The notes: generated by a model from the letters alone, not told the origin. Shown: positions 1-5,665, counted from the stretch's first letter. The stretch: DNA of 11,165 nucleotides from CAKOSP01 sp964371745 (GCA_964371745.1 CAYJNS010000036.1:1-11165), one strand, 5' to 3'. Numbers and translations: made by a program.

Positions 1-1
1 A

Positions 2-760
2 AAGTTTAAAGCATATATAATTTATCAAACTAAAGCAGAATTGAAAAATGAAATATTCGGTTCTACATTAGGTTGGTTATGGCTATTTATCGAACCTTTA
101 TGTTACATGTTTATTTATGCTTTTATCGGAGCAATTGTATTTAATTCTTCAATAAGTTATTATGCTATATTTATTTTTTCTGGTCTTCTAATTTGGAACT
201 TCTTTAGTAAAGTAATAAACTCTAGCGTGAGATTAGTTAATAGAAATAAAGAAACAATATCAAAGGTGTATCTTCCAAAATTTATTTTATTAATTATAGT
301 TATATTAGTAAATATAATTAAATTATTTATAACATTTTCATTATTAATAGTTTTTATGATAATATATCAAGTTCCAGTTGGTTTAAATATTTTATGGATA
401 GTTCCTATATTATTTGTATTAATTATTTTTACTTTTGGAGTTAGTAGTATTTTATTACATTTAGGGGTTTTTATTGGAGATTTACCCAATCTAACTAATA
501 TTATTTTGAAATTTACATTTTATTTATCAGGAATATTTTTTGATATTATTAATAGTGTTCCTGCTCCATACAATAATATTTTATACTACTGTAATCCTTT
601 AGCATTTTTTATAATTAGTTTTAGAGAATGTTTTATAAATGGTAATGGAATTAATATAGGACTTTTATTATGTTGGTTATGTGTTTCGATTTTATTATGT
701 TTTGCAGGTATAAAAACAATATATAAACATGAAAATAGTTATGTGAAGGTGATGAAATAA
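2..760 (+). CDS. ABC-2 type polysaccharide/teichoic acid exporter permease (5' partial)
   Basis: Membrane subunit of an ABC exporter of the Wzm/TagG class, which moves lipid-linked surface glycopolymers across the cytoplasmic membrane. The reading frame is open to the left edge, so the TTG at 41 is an internal leucine, not a start. The visible 252 residues start in the amphipathic interface helix (AELKNEIFGSTLGWLW, compare the usual RELKxRYxxSxLGxLW of this family), followed by about six hydrophobic segments and the family-typical C-terminal stretch NPLAFFIISFRE. Family members are about 260-275 aa, so only some 10-20 residues should be missing. The stop is one base before the ATPase start, so the two are co-translated partners. 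The family assignment is firm; the transported polymer cannot be told from the sequence, and no glycosyltransferase genes are in view. Confidence 0.85.
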   Translation, partial: KFKAYIIYQTKAELKNEIFGSTLGWLWLFIEPLCYMFIYAFIGAIVFNSSISYYAIFIFSGLLIWNFFSKVINSSVRLVNRNKETISKVYLPKFILLIIVILVNIIKLFITFSLLIVFMIIYQVPVGLNILWIVPILFVLIIFTFGVSSILLHLGVFIGDLPNLTNIILKFTFYLSGIFFDIINSVPAPYNNILYYCNPLAFFIISFRECFINGNGINIGLLLCWLCVSILLCFAGIKTIYKHENSYVKVMK

Positions 761-761
761 T

Positions 762-1493
762 ATGGAGAAAATAAAAGCAATCAGCGTTAATAATTTAGAA
801 ATAAAATATAAAGATGTAAAAAAAATTTCTTTGAAAAGAAATGGTTTAAAATCATTAAAATCTTCTTATTATGTAGCCATCGAAAATGTTTCGTTTGATA
901 TTTATAAAGGCGAAATAGTTGGTATTTGTGGCAAAAATGGGAGTGGGAAATCAACATTACTTAGGGCTTTAGCTGGAATTTTTTCACCAGATAAAGGTGA
1001 AATTAATTTGTATAATAATACAATTTCATTATTATCTATAGGTGTTGGATTTCAAAAAAATTTAAGTGGAAAAGAAAATATTTTTTTATCAGGTTTATTA
1101 TTAGGTTTTTCTGAAAAACAAATCGAAGATAAATATGATGAAATAGTAGAATTTTCTACCTTAAAAGAAGTTATTGAAAAACCCGTTAGTTCCTATTCTT
1201 CAGGTATGTATTCTAAATTGGCTTTTGCAATTACAGCAATATTAGAAACAGACATTGTACTTATAGATGAAGTATTAAGTGTTGGCGATGTAAGTTTTAA
1301 AGAAAAAAGTTATAAAAAAATGAAAAGTTTAATAAGTGATGCCAATAGAACTGTCGTTATAGTATCTCACAACGGCAAAACCTTAGTGGATTTATGTACA
1401 AAAGCAATATGGATACATGATGGAAAAATAAAAGATGTTGGTGATCCTAAGGTTGTAGTGAAAAATTATGAAGATTATATAAAAAATAAATAA
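762..1493 (+). CDS. ABC transporter ATPase, polysaccharide export (Wzt/TagH-type)
   Basis: Nucleotide-binding subunit that powers the preceding permease. The 243-aa protein has Walker A GKNGSGKST (residues 57-65), Q-loop Gln98, the ABC signature SSGM around 146-149 within the YSSGMYxKLAFA form typical of polysaccharide exporters, Walker B DIVLIDE (164-170) with VLSVGD after it, and switch His203 in VSHN. The N-terminal extension before Walker A, with Lys-rich residues 16-35, is also usual in the Wzt/TagH/RfbE group. It stops soon after the NBD, so it lacks the C-terminal carbohydrate-binding domain of Wzt from O9a-like systems and the long extension of Bacillus TagH. The start is supported by a ribosome binding site, AAGGTGAT, at 746-753 inside the permease 3' end. 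A terminator follows at 1518-1550. Confidence 0.93.
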   Translation: MEKIKAISVNNLEIKYKDVKKISLKRNGLKSLKSSYYVAIENVSFDIYKGEIVGICGKNGSGKSTLLRALAGIFSPDKGEINLYNNTISLLSIGVGFQKNLSGKENIFLSGLLLGFSEKQIEDKYDEIVEFSTLKEVIEKPVSSYSSGMYSKLAFAITAILETDIVLIDEVLSVGDVSFKEKSYKKMKSLISDANRTVVIVSHNGKTLVDLCTKAIWIHDGKIKDVGDPKVVVKNYEDYIKNK

Positions 1494-1517
1494 TCTGTAA
1501 ACTATACTGTAAAATAA

Positions 1518-1550
1518 ATGGTTAATACTTGATATATTAATCATTTTTTT
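1518..1550 (+). terminator. Rho-independent terminator after the ABC exporter operon
   Basis: Ten-base-pair stem ATGGTTAATA/TATTAATCAT (one G-U pair) with a 7-base loop, followed by a run of seven Ts at 1544-1550. The stem is AT-rich, as expected for this genome. The promoter of the next unit overlaps it. Confidence 0.7.
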
Positions 1551-1557
1551 ATAAAAT
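1529..1557 (+). promoter_or_regulatory. SigA-type promoter for the 1585/1665 unit, overlapping the terminator
   Basis: TTGATA (1529-1534), 17-base spacer, TAAAAT (1552-1557); each hexamer matches consensus at 5 of 6. Both hexamers are identical to those of the promoter in front of the SipW-like gene. Expected start of transcription is near 1564, giving a leader of about 20 bases before the first ATG. The -35 sits in the loop of the upstream terminator. Confidence 0.55.
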
Positions 1558-1584
1558 AGTATAGGTAAAAGAGGTAGAAAATAA

Positions 1585-1656
1585 ATGACATTAACATCAA
1601 AGATAACATGTACTATATTAATATTATTAGTCATGATAATAGTATTAAGTTTTTAA
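1585..1656 (+). CDS. Small hydrophobic peptide, 23 aa, single predicted membrane helix
   Basis: Short open frame of 23 residues: a short polar start (MTLTSKITC) followed by one hydrophobic stretch of Ile/Leu/Val/Met (about residues 10-23), ending in LSF. It has its own ribosome binding site (GAGGT, 1571-1575) and lies just downstream of a plausible promoter. Its stop codon overlaps the ribosome binding site of the next gene (TAAGGAG). That spacing is what an operon's first gene looks like, but an AT-rich stretch can give a hydrophobic peptide by chance. It could be a membrane micropeptide or a translated leader for the 101-aa protein. No family recognised; existence as a gene is uncertain. 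Confidence 0.4.
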   Translation: MTLTSKITCTILILLVMIIVLSF

Positions 1657-1660
1657 GGAG
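1655..1660 (+). promoter_or_regulatory. Ribosome binding site fixing the start of the 101-aa protein
   Basis: AAGGAG four bases before ATG 1665. It selects this ATG over the in-frame ATG at 1608, which has no such site and lies inside the preceding small frame. Confidence 0.7.
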
Positions 1661-1664
1661 TCTT

Positions 1665-1970
1665 ATGGAAAAAAATTTAAATATAATAAAAAAATATTTG
1701 TTAGGTAAAAATATTACAGAACCTGTTGTAAATGTAATTGTAAAAAAATTTTATAATAATGAAGATATAGCAGATGAGTTAATATATTATATAAAAAATA
1801 ACTCATATAAAGAAGAAGATATTATTATTGAAGGATTTAGTGCTAAGAAGTTAGCTTTAAAACATGATAGTCTTGATGTAATTGGTGTATATACTGCATT
1901 AATAGATTTAAGAAATGATCCTTCTGATGAATTAATAAAGAAATATAATAATACTTTAGTTATTAAATAA
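1665..1970 (+). CDS. Conserved-looking small cytosolic protein of unknown function, 101 aa
   Basis: No signal peptide or membrane segment. The first half is Lys/Asn/Ile-rich and likely helical (MEKNLNIIKKYLLGKN...), followed by an acidic helix (NNEDIADELIYYIKNN) and a better ordered C-terminal part with FSAKKLALKHDSLDVIGVY and LIDLRNDPSDELIKKY. The pattern reads as a compact all-helical domain. The start is ATG 1665 because AAGGAG lies at 1655-1660; a frame extension back to 1608 exists but has no ribosome binding site. It is second in a two-gene unit with the 23-aa peptide. No terminator is evident downstream; the next gene has its own promoter at 2001. I cannot name a family. Confidence 0.75.
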   Translation: MEKNLNIIKKYLLGKNITEPVVNVIVKKFYNNEDIADELIYYIKNNSYKEEDIIIEGFSAKKLALKHDSLDVIGVYTALIDLRNDPSDELIKKYNNTLVIK

Positions 1971-2000
1971 AAATTAAAAGAACAGTATAAAGGCTAATAA

Positions 2001-2029
2001 TTGACAAAAAGTATCAAATATGTTATAAT
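2001..2029 (+). promoter_or_regulatory. Consensus SigA promoter with extended -10
   Basis: TTGACA (2001-2006), exactly 17 bases, TATAAT (2024-2029), with TG one base upstream of the -10 (TGTTATAAT). Both hexamers are 6 of 6 matches. Transcription should start near 2036, only about 18 bases before the ATG of the 60-aa gene. This is the strongest-looking promoter in the window. Confidence 0.88.
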
Positions 2030-2053
2030 TATATTAGTCAGGGGGACAATTAT

Positions 2054-2236
2054 ATGTATGTAAAGGTGCATACTTTGCTTGTTAGTGCTGTAATTGAATT
2101 ATTATTTGCTATTATAATTATTGCTATTACAATTCCTATTTGGGCTAATATAAATGAAAAAGGTTATGCAGATATAGCTGCTAGTTATGCAAATGATACT
2201 AAAGTTATAGTTAATGAAGATGATAAATTAAATTAA
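2054..2236 (+). CDS. Small single-span membrane or secreted protein, 60 aa
   Basis: A short N-terminus with Lys4 and His6, one long hydrophobic segment (about residues 8-30, with five consecutive Ile/Ala-type positions), then a soluble tail of about 30 residues rich in Asn, Asp, Ala and Tyr. This predicts an N-in/C-out membrane peptide with an acidic outside tail ending NEDDKLN. The start ATG has AGGGGGA at 2040-2046. It is monocistronic, with a perfect consensus promoter upstream and a weak AT-only hairpin plus T-run downstream, so it is probably abundant. No TYAxF-type motif is present. No family recognised. A pilin-like reading was considered and rejected. Confidence 0.7.
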   Translation: MYVKVHTLLVSAVIELLFAIIIIAITIPIWANINEKGYADIAASYANDTKVIVNEDDKLN

Positions 2237-2259
2237 ATTATTAATTTGTCATTTTTTTT
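2230..2259 (+). terminator. Weak AT-only terminator after the 60-aa gene
   Basis: Seven-base-pair stem AAATTAA/TTAATTT plus a possible T-G pair, 4-base loop, followed a few bases later by eight Ts (2252-2259). No GC pairs in the stem, so it may be leaky. Confidence 0.35.
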
Positions 2260-2279
2260 ATGTTTTTTTCTTTTTATAA

Positions 2280-2308
2280 TTGTTTATTATTTTATTTTAT
2301 GGTAATAT
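2280..2308 (+). promoter_or_regulatory. Possible promoter for the first secreted-protein pair
   Basis: TTGTTT (2280-2285), 17-base spacer, TAATAT (2303-2308) preceded by TGG, giving an extended -10 form. The -35 match is poor (3 of 6). This 90-base stretch is almost entirely A/T, so other placements are possible. GGAG at 2319-2322 is the ribosome binding site for ATG 2333. Confidence 0.35.
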
Positions 2309-2332
2309 TATATTATATGGAGATTAGATGAT

Positions 2333-3488
2333 ATGAAAGTATTNNNNNNNNNNNNNNNNNNNNNNNNNNAATCTTAAAAAAGAAACAACATATATTGCAT
2401 TAGGTGTAATTTTATTAACGCTTACTACGTTAGGCTTTTCTTATGCAGTGTTTTTTGATATTAAAACTGATAACTCTAACCAAACAATAACTACTGGTAA
2501 TTTATCTGTAGTATATGGATCATCTACTTCATCTATAATATCCAATAATATGATTCCAACTAAAGATAATGTAGGACTTAGTAATGAAGCTCAAAGTATA
2601 ATATACATTCAAAATAATAGTAATTTAGATTCAGAGTTTAATTTAACAATTGGTTATGATTATAGTGCTTATTTAGCATCTGCTGATTATTCAGCAGGTA
2701 AAACATTAATACCTTTAGAAAATATAAAGCTTGCTGTATTTGAATATAATACACAAACTAGTGCATCAGTAAGAATATCAGATATAATTAATTTAGGCTC
2801 TTTACCAATATATGATATGAATGAAAATGATTTTCATTCAAGTACTTATTTAGTATATAATTCAATGATAGAAAGATCATCATCTGGTAATAGTGCTAAA
2901 ACTTATGTTATAAAAGTTTGGCTAGATGAGTTTTCTCCTAGTTATAGTGGAAGTGGTAGTGTTTATTTAAAACTTGGTATAGAATCAGATGTTACTGATG
3001 CTAAAACTAATTATAATATTTCTGGAGTGCTTAAAACAGGTTCTGATGAAGTTTTAGCAGATGCTGATATAAGTATTAATAATGGTTCCAAAAAAGTAAC
3101 TACTGATGCAACAGGAGTTTATACTTTATCAGGTATGAGAGAAGGAATATATGTTGCTAAAATAACAGCTGCAGATAATACAGTTTATGAAGGAACATTT
3201 GTTATAAAAGAGGATATAAATAATTTAACTATAAATAAATTTGTTAACAGTCATACAGTAAGTACAAACGATAGTATTCCATCAATTACTTATACATATG
3301 GAACTACTATTAATGCACTAAAAAATGCAAATAATATCATTGAAAGTTCTGTCACATATGATTTAGTTTTAGGAAGTAATATAATTCTTCCAGATGTATA
3401 TCAAATAGTTGCAGGTTCATCAGTTAATATAAATAATTTAAATATAATAGTTAATAGTGGTAAAATAACTGCTATAAATAATGGGTAG
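2333..3488 (+). CDS. SipW-type secreted protein with carboxypeptidase-regulatory-like domain (N-terminus interrupted by gap)
   Basis: Probable start is ATG 2333 (MKV...), with GGAG upstream. The frame resumes after the gap at 2370 with NLKKETTYIALGVI..., a Lys-bearing N-region and hydrophobic core ending in GFSYAVFFD. GTG 2448 is therefore an internal valine, not a start. SYAVF matches the A-x-F end of SipW-dependent signals (TasA/camelysin group). Next comes a domain with the conserved YVIKVWLDEF strand near nt 2905-2935 that recurs across this locus. Nucleotides about 3016-3215 encode a prealbumin-like, carboxypeptidase-regulatory-like repeat (ISGVLKTGSDEVLADADISI...TTDATGVYTLSGMREGIYVAKI). 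The last 80 residues are another beta-rich segment. No LPxTG or C-terminal membrane anchor is seen. The next gene starts 8 bases after the stop, so they are co-transcribed. Confidence 0.72.
2344..2369. other. Assembly gap (26 Ns)
   Basis: Unresolved bases inside the 5' end of the secreted-protein gene. The true length need not be 26: joining ATG 2333 to the downstream frame needs a gap length of 1 modulo 3, while 26 is 2 modulo 3. Confidence 0.99.
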
Positions 3489-3491
3489 GTG
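3487..3491 (+). promoter_or_regulatory. Ribosome binding site fixing start at ATG 3497
   Basis: AGGTG five bases before ATG 3497. The GTG at 3491 is in frame but is part of this site, so it is unlikely to be the start. Confidence 0.65.
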
Positions 3492-3496
3492 TGATA

Positions 3497-4150
3497 ATGA
3501 AAAAAAAAGATAGAAGTATAATATTATTTTCATGTTTATTTATAATAATGGCATTATGTACATTAACTTTTACATATGCATATTTTACATCAGTTGGTAA
3601 TTTTGATGGTAATACATTTGAACTTAATTCAGCAGATGCTGGCATTGCATACTCTATGGCAGGTTCTGATATAGAGCTTCTAATAGGTGGAGATATAATG
3701 AACCAAAGTAATGTTAATGAAGATATACCAGTTGTTGTTGGATCAAACTCACAACCAGTAACTATAACTTTAGAAACATATAATAGCGGAGGAGAACTAA
3801 CTTGTAATTATGATATAACTTATGAACCAACAATGCCTTTTTATAATAGTTCAGCAAATATTGCAAATAAAAAAGAACTTACTATTGCAGGCGTTTCTAG
3901 TATATCTAGTGTATCAATACCTGAAACTGATTTAGGTAATGTTACTAATAAGATTGTGTTACTTGAAGATTCTGAAGTTAAATTAACTGGTGTTAATAAA
4001 AAAGAAACATTTACTTGGACTTTTGCAGTATCATTTTATAATCAAAGTTTTAATCAAGATGATGTTAGTAGTAAAATATTTGGTGGTAAAGTATATATAG
4101 AAAATTTAGAATGTGAAAATACATTTCAAACTACATCTGTTACAGGATAA
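3497..4150 (+). CDS. SipW-dependent-type secreted protein with TYAYF signal, 217 aa
   Basis: Starts MKKKDRS, then a hydrophobic core (about residues 8-25) ending in TFTYAYF (residues 24-30), the A-x-F form of SipW-type signals; cleavage is expected near this motif. The mature part is Ser/Thr/Asn-rich and beta-strand-like, with NTFELNSADAGIAYSM just after the signal, resembling the first strands of TasA/camelysin-type proteins. The C-terminal strand pair TFTWTFAVSFYN...SKIFGGKVYIENLE corresponds to the recurring VWLEG...GGxIxxxxF block of the other family members here. It has two mature cysteines, one in LTCNY and one in LECEN, which could pair. It is second in the unit with the preceding gene; a clear terminator follows. 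Likely a surface fibre or coat component; the exact role is unknown. Confidence 0.82.
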   Translation: MKKKDRSIILFSCLFIIMALCTLTFTYAYFTSVGNFDGNTFELNSADAGIAYSMAGSDIELLIGGDIMNQSNVNEDIPVVVGSNSQPVTITLETYNSGGELTCNYDITYEPTMPFYNSSANIANKKELTIAGVSSISSVSIPETDLGNVTNKIVLLEDSEVKLTGVNKKETFTWTFAVSFYNQSFNQDDVSSKIFGGKVYIENLECENTFQTTSVTG

Positions 4151-4172
4151 CTATCACTTGATAGTTTTTTTT
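4149..4172 (+). terminator. Rho-independent terminator of the first secreted-protein unit
   Basis: Stem AACTATC/GATAGTT with loop ACTT, running into eight Ts (4165-4172). It overlaps the stop codon of the upstream gene. Confidence 0.8.
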
Positions 4173-4202
4173 GTATAGTATTTGTAAAATGATTTTTTTT
4201 AC

Positions 4203-4231
4203 TTGATAATTTTTTTGCTTAATGATAAAAT
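4203..4231 (+). promoter_or_regulatory. Promoter of the SipW-like gene, extended -10
   Basis: TTGATA (4203-4208), 17 bases, TAAAAT (4226-4231) with TGA before the -10. Each hexamer is 5 of 6. Start of transcription is expected near 4238, giving a leader of about 20 bases. Confidence 0.6.
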
Positions 4232-4256
4232 TAATACATAGTAAAGGAAGATAAAA

Positions 4257-4781
4257 ATGAAAGTAGTTAAAAAAATTTTTAAAATAGTATTTGTTCTTGC
4301 GTTCTTCATATTTGCAGTAGGAATGTCTGTATTAATACTTAATGTAAATGATTATGGAGTTACACAATTTGGTGATATATCTTTAATCATTATACCAGAA
4401 GATATATCATCTAATAATTATGAAAAAGGAGATTTAGCTTTAGTTAAACAAAAAAGTTTAGAAGATATAAATGTAGGTGATGAAGTATTTATATATCAAA
4501 TAGAAGATGACAAATCAGTAAGTATTGATGTTGGTCATGTTGGAGATGTACATATAGATGCAAATGCATTAGCGCTTGAAAATGGAGTTGCATATTCATC
4601 TAAATTTATTGCTGGATCTGTTGAAGATGATAGTGATGTATATGCTAATATTGGATCATTCTTATCGGTACTTCAATCAAGATGGATATTCTTCTTTGCA
4701 ATAGTTGTACCATGCTTTTTAATATTTATATATCAAATTTATGCTCTAATTATTGAAATTAAATATGGAGATCAAAAATAA
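4257..4781 (+). CDS. SipW-like signal peptidase-fold membrane protein with degenerate catalytic motifs
   Basis: The architecture is that of the small ER/archaeal-type signal peptidases (SipW group): an N-terminal membrane helix (about 8-29), an outside beta domain, and a C-terminal membrane helix (about 143-166) followed by the cytosolic end IEIKYGDQK. Fold landmarks are conserved: KGDLALVK (57-64), INVGDEVFIY (71-80) and IAGSV (118-122). The catalytic positions are not. Where the Ser-Met-x-Pro box should lie, eight residues before Gly58, there is Ile50 followed by Ser51-Ser52. The usual HR is at best His94 in GHVGD. The TKGDAN-type Asp motif is replaced by ENGVAYSSK. It sits between two clusters of SipW-type substrates, flanked by its own promoter and terminator. 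It may be a very divergent peptidase or a non-catalytic chaperone/scaffold; the fold call is strong, the activity is open. The start is backed by AAAGGAAG (4243-4250). Confidence 0.72.
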   Translation: MKVVKKIFKIVFVLAFFIFAVGMSVLILNVNDYGVTQFGDISLIIIPEDISSNNYEKGDLALVKQKSLEDINVGDEVFIYQIEDDKSVSIDVGHVGDVHIDANALALENGVAYSSKFIAGSVEDDSDVYANIGSFLSVLQSRWIFFFAIVVPCFLIFIYQIYALIIEIKYGDQK

Positions 4782-4800
4782 CATTTAGTTATTTTTTTTT
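4774..4800 (+). terminator. Rho-independent terminator of the SipW-like gene
   Basis: Stem AAAAATAAC/GTTATTTTT (9 bp) with loop ATTTA, overlapping the stop codon and continuing into a T-run to 4800. Confidence 0.7.
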
Positions 4801-4802
4801 GG

Positions 4803-4822
4803 CTTTACAAAAAATTGTAAAG
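4803..4822. repeat. Perfect inverted repeat CTTTACAA-N4-TTGTAAAG
   Basis: Eight-base arms at 4803-4810 and 4815-4822 around AAAA. No T-run follows on either strand, so it is not a second terminator. It lies about 50 bases upstream of the fibre-operon -35 and could be an operator for a dimeric regulator. No regulator can be named. Confidence 0.5.
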
Positions 4823-4845
4823 TAATATATATAATTAACCATTCA

Positions 4846-4866
4846 TGCGACAAAATTCGACAAAAT
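4846..4866 (-). promoter_or_regulatory. Tandem Spo0A-box-like direct repeats
   Basis: CGACAAAAT occurs at 4848-4856 and 4858-4866, a 10-base period, ending 4 bases before the -35. Read on the minus strand, 4856-4863 is TTGTCGAA, an exact match to the Bacillus Spo0A box, and 4846-4853 is TTGTCGCA (7 of 8). Tandem boxes one helical turn apart are the known Spo0A dimer arrangement. Whether this organism has Spo0A is unknown. Confidence 0.45.
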
Positions 4867-4869
4867 ATA

Positions 4870-4897
4870 TTGACTAGTAATTTTTATATGATATAAT
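4870..4897 (+). promoter_or_regulatory. SigA promoter of the fibre operon, extended -10
   Basis: TTGACT (4870-4875), 16-base spacer, TATAAT (4892-4897) preceded by TGA, so an extended -10 with a full -10 match. Transcription should start near 4904, leaving a leader of about 70 bases that holds an inverted-repeat structure before the ribosome binding site. Confidence 0.8.
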
Positions 4898-4916
4898 TAA
4901 TTTGTATTATAGATAA

Positions 4917-4957
4917 GATATCAAAGTACCGCTGTGTATAATATTGTGGATGATATC
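4917..4957 (+). promoter_or_regulatory. Possible leader hairpin before the first fibre-operon gene
   Basis: GATATCA (4917-4923) can pair with TGATATC (4951-4957), enclosing an inner CCGC/GTGG stem (4929-4932 with 4946-4949, one G-U pair). The structure ends one base before the AAGGGG ribosome binding site (4958-4963). GATATC is itself a palindrome, so a DNA-level operator pair is an alternative. Confidence 0.35.
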
Positions 4958-4963
4958 AAGGGG
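4958..4963 (+). promoter_or_regulatory. Ribosome binding site fixing start at ATG 4973
   Basis: AAGGGG nine bases before ATG 4973. It rules against the in-frame GTG at 4934, which would place the site and leader structure inside the coding region. Confidence 0.7.
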
Positions 4964-4972
4964 ACTGATGTT

Positions 4973-5665
4973 ATGGATAATAAATATACGGTTGATGCAC
5001 AAAAGATAAGAAGGGATAAAAAAATACTTAAAATTGCAAAACTTGCAATAGTAATTATTATTTTAGCCATTATTTTTTCGTATATGGTAATTGGTTTTGT
5101 TTATAATAGCGGAAATTTCACGATAACGCTCGATGATAACTTGTATTATGAGAGGAACATCATTATATATGATGATCCAAATTATAAGACTTATAGATCA
5201 GAGTTATTTGCTGAAACTGATGTTTTTTTCGATAACACGACTGAGGTTATGGTTATGAACGATTTAGTTCCATCTGAAGGTGGTTCTCATAACGGACATA
5301 ATTATATTGCTTATACGTTTTATGTTGAAAACATTGGTGATGAGCCAAGTGATTACTACTATCAAGTAATTATTGATGATGTTATCAAAAATGTCGATGA
5401 AGCTGTAAGAATTAGAGTTTATAAGGATGAAGAGTTTAAAACTTACGCAAAAGTGTCTGCAACAGGAGACCCAGAAGAAGATACTATTGCATTTGAATCC
5501 GATGAACTAGTTGCATTTGATCACGTTGAAAATTTTGTTCCAGGAGATACTGATAAGTATACTATTGTAGTATGGCTTGAAGGTAAAGATCCTGAAACCA
5601 CGAACAATATTATCGGTGGTGAAATTAAAATGCACATGGAATTTAATTCAGAATTTGTCGAATAA
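4973..5665 (+). CDS. Membrane-anchored member of the fibre-protein family, 230 aa
   Basis: First gene of the operon. A 20-residue basic cytosolic start (MDNKYTVDAQKIRRDKKILK) is followed by one membrane helix (about 21-44, IAKLAIVIIILAIIFSYMVI...) and an outside domain of about 185 residues, acidic and beta-rich. Blocks shared with the three downstream paralogues show common descent: YIAYTFYVEN (compare YIAFDLFVKN), AVRIRVYKD (compare SVRVAFAQ) and IVVWLEGKDPETTNNIIGGEI (compare YVYLEGQD...GKQI). The A-x-F cleavage-type motif is absent: the matching place reads FSYMVIGF. This suggests the protein stays in the membrane and may anchor or nucleate the secreted members, a role TapA partly fills in Bacillus subtilis; that part is inference. 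No cysteine is seen in the mature part. The next gene starts 20 bases downstream. Confidence 0.78.
   Translation: MDNKYTVDAQKIRRDKKILKIAKLAIVIIILAIIFSYMVIGFVYNSGNFTITLDDNLYYERNIIIYDDPNYKTYRSELFAETDVFFDNTTEVMVMNDLVPSEGGSHNGHNYIAYTFYVENIGDEPSDYYYQVIIDDVIKNVDEAVRIRVYKDEEFKTYAKVSATGDPEEDTIAFESDELVAFDHVENFVPGDTDKYTIVVWLEGKDPETTNNIIGGEIKMHMEFNSEFVE

Noticed and set aside
41..43. TTG 41 as the start of the permease
   Set aside because: The frame stays open to the left edge and the upstream residues fit the family's interface helix, so this is an internal leucine of a truncated gene.
1392..1634. Minus-strand 80-aa frame
   Set aside because: Overlaps the ATPase 3' end and a terminator, has low-complexity composition and no ribosome binding site; a shadow frame.
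2054..2140. 60-aa protein as a type IV pilin-like protein (IELL...IP pattern)
   Set aside because: No prepilin peptidase Gly/Phe-Thr-Leu site and the Glu-to-Pro distance is too short; the resemblance comes from hydrophobic composition.
2448..2450. GTG 2448 as a start codon
   Set aside because: In-frame sequence upstream to the gap encodes a clear signal peptide; GTG encodes the Val of SYAVF.
4934..4936. GTG 4934 as the start of the anchored protein
   Set aside because: No ribosome binding site; AAGGGG lies downstream at 4958-4963 and points to ATG 4973.
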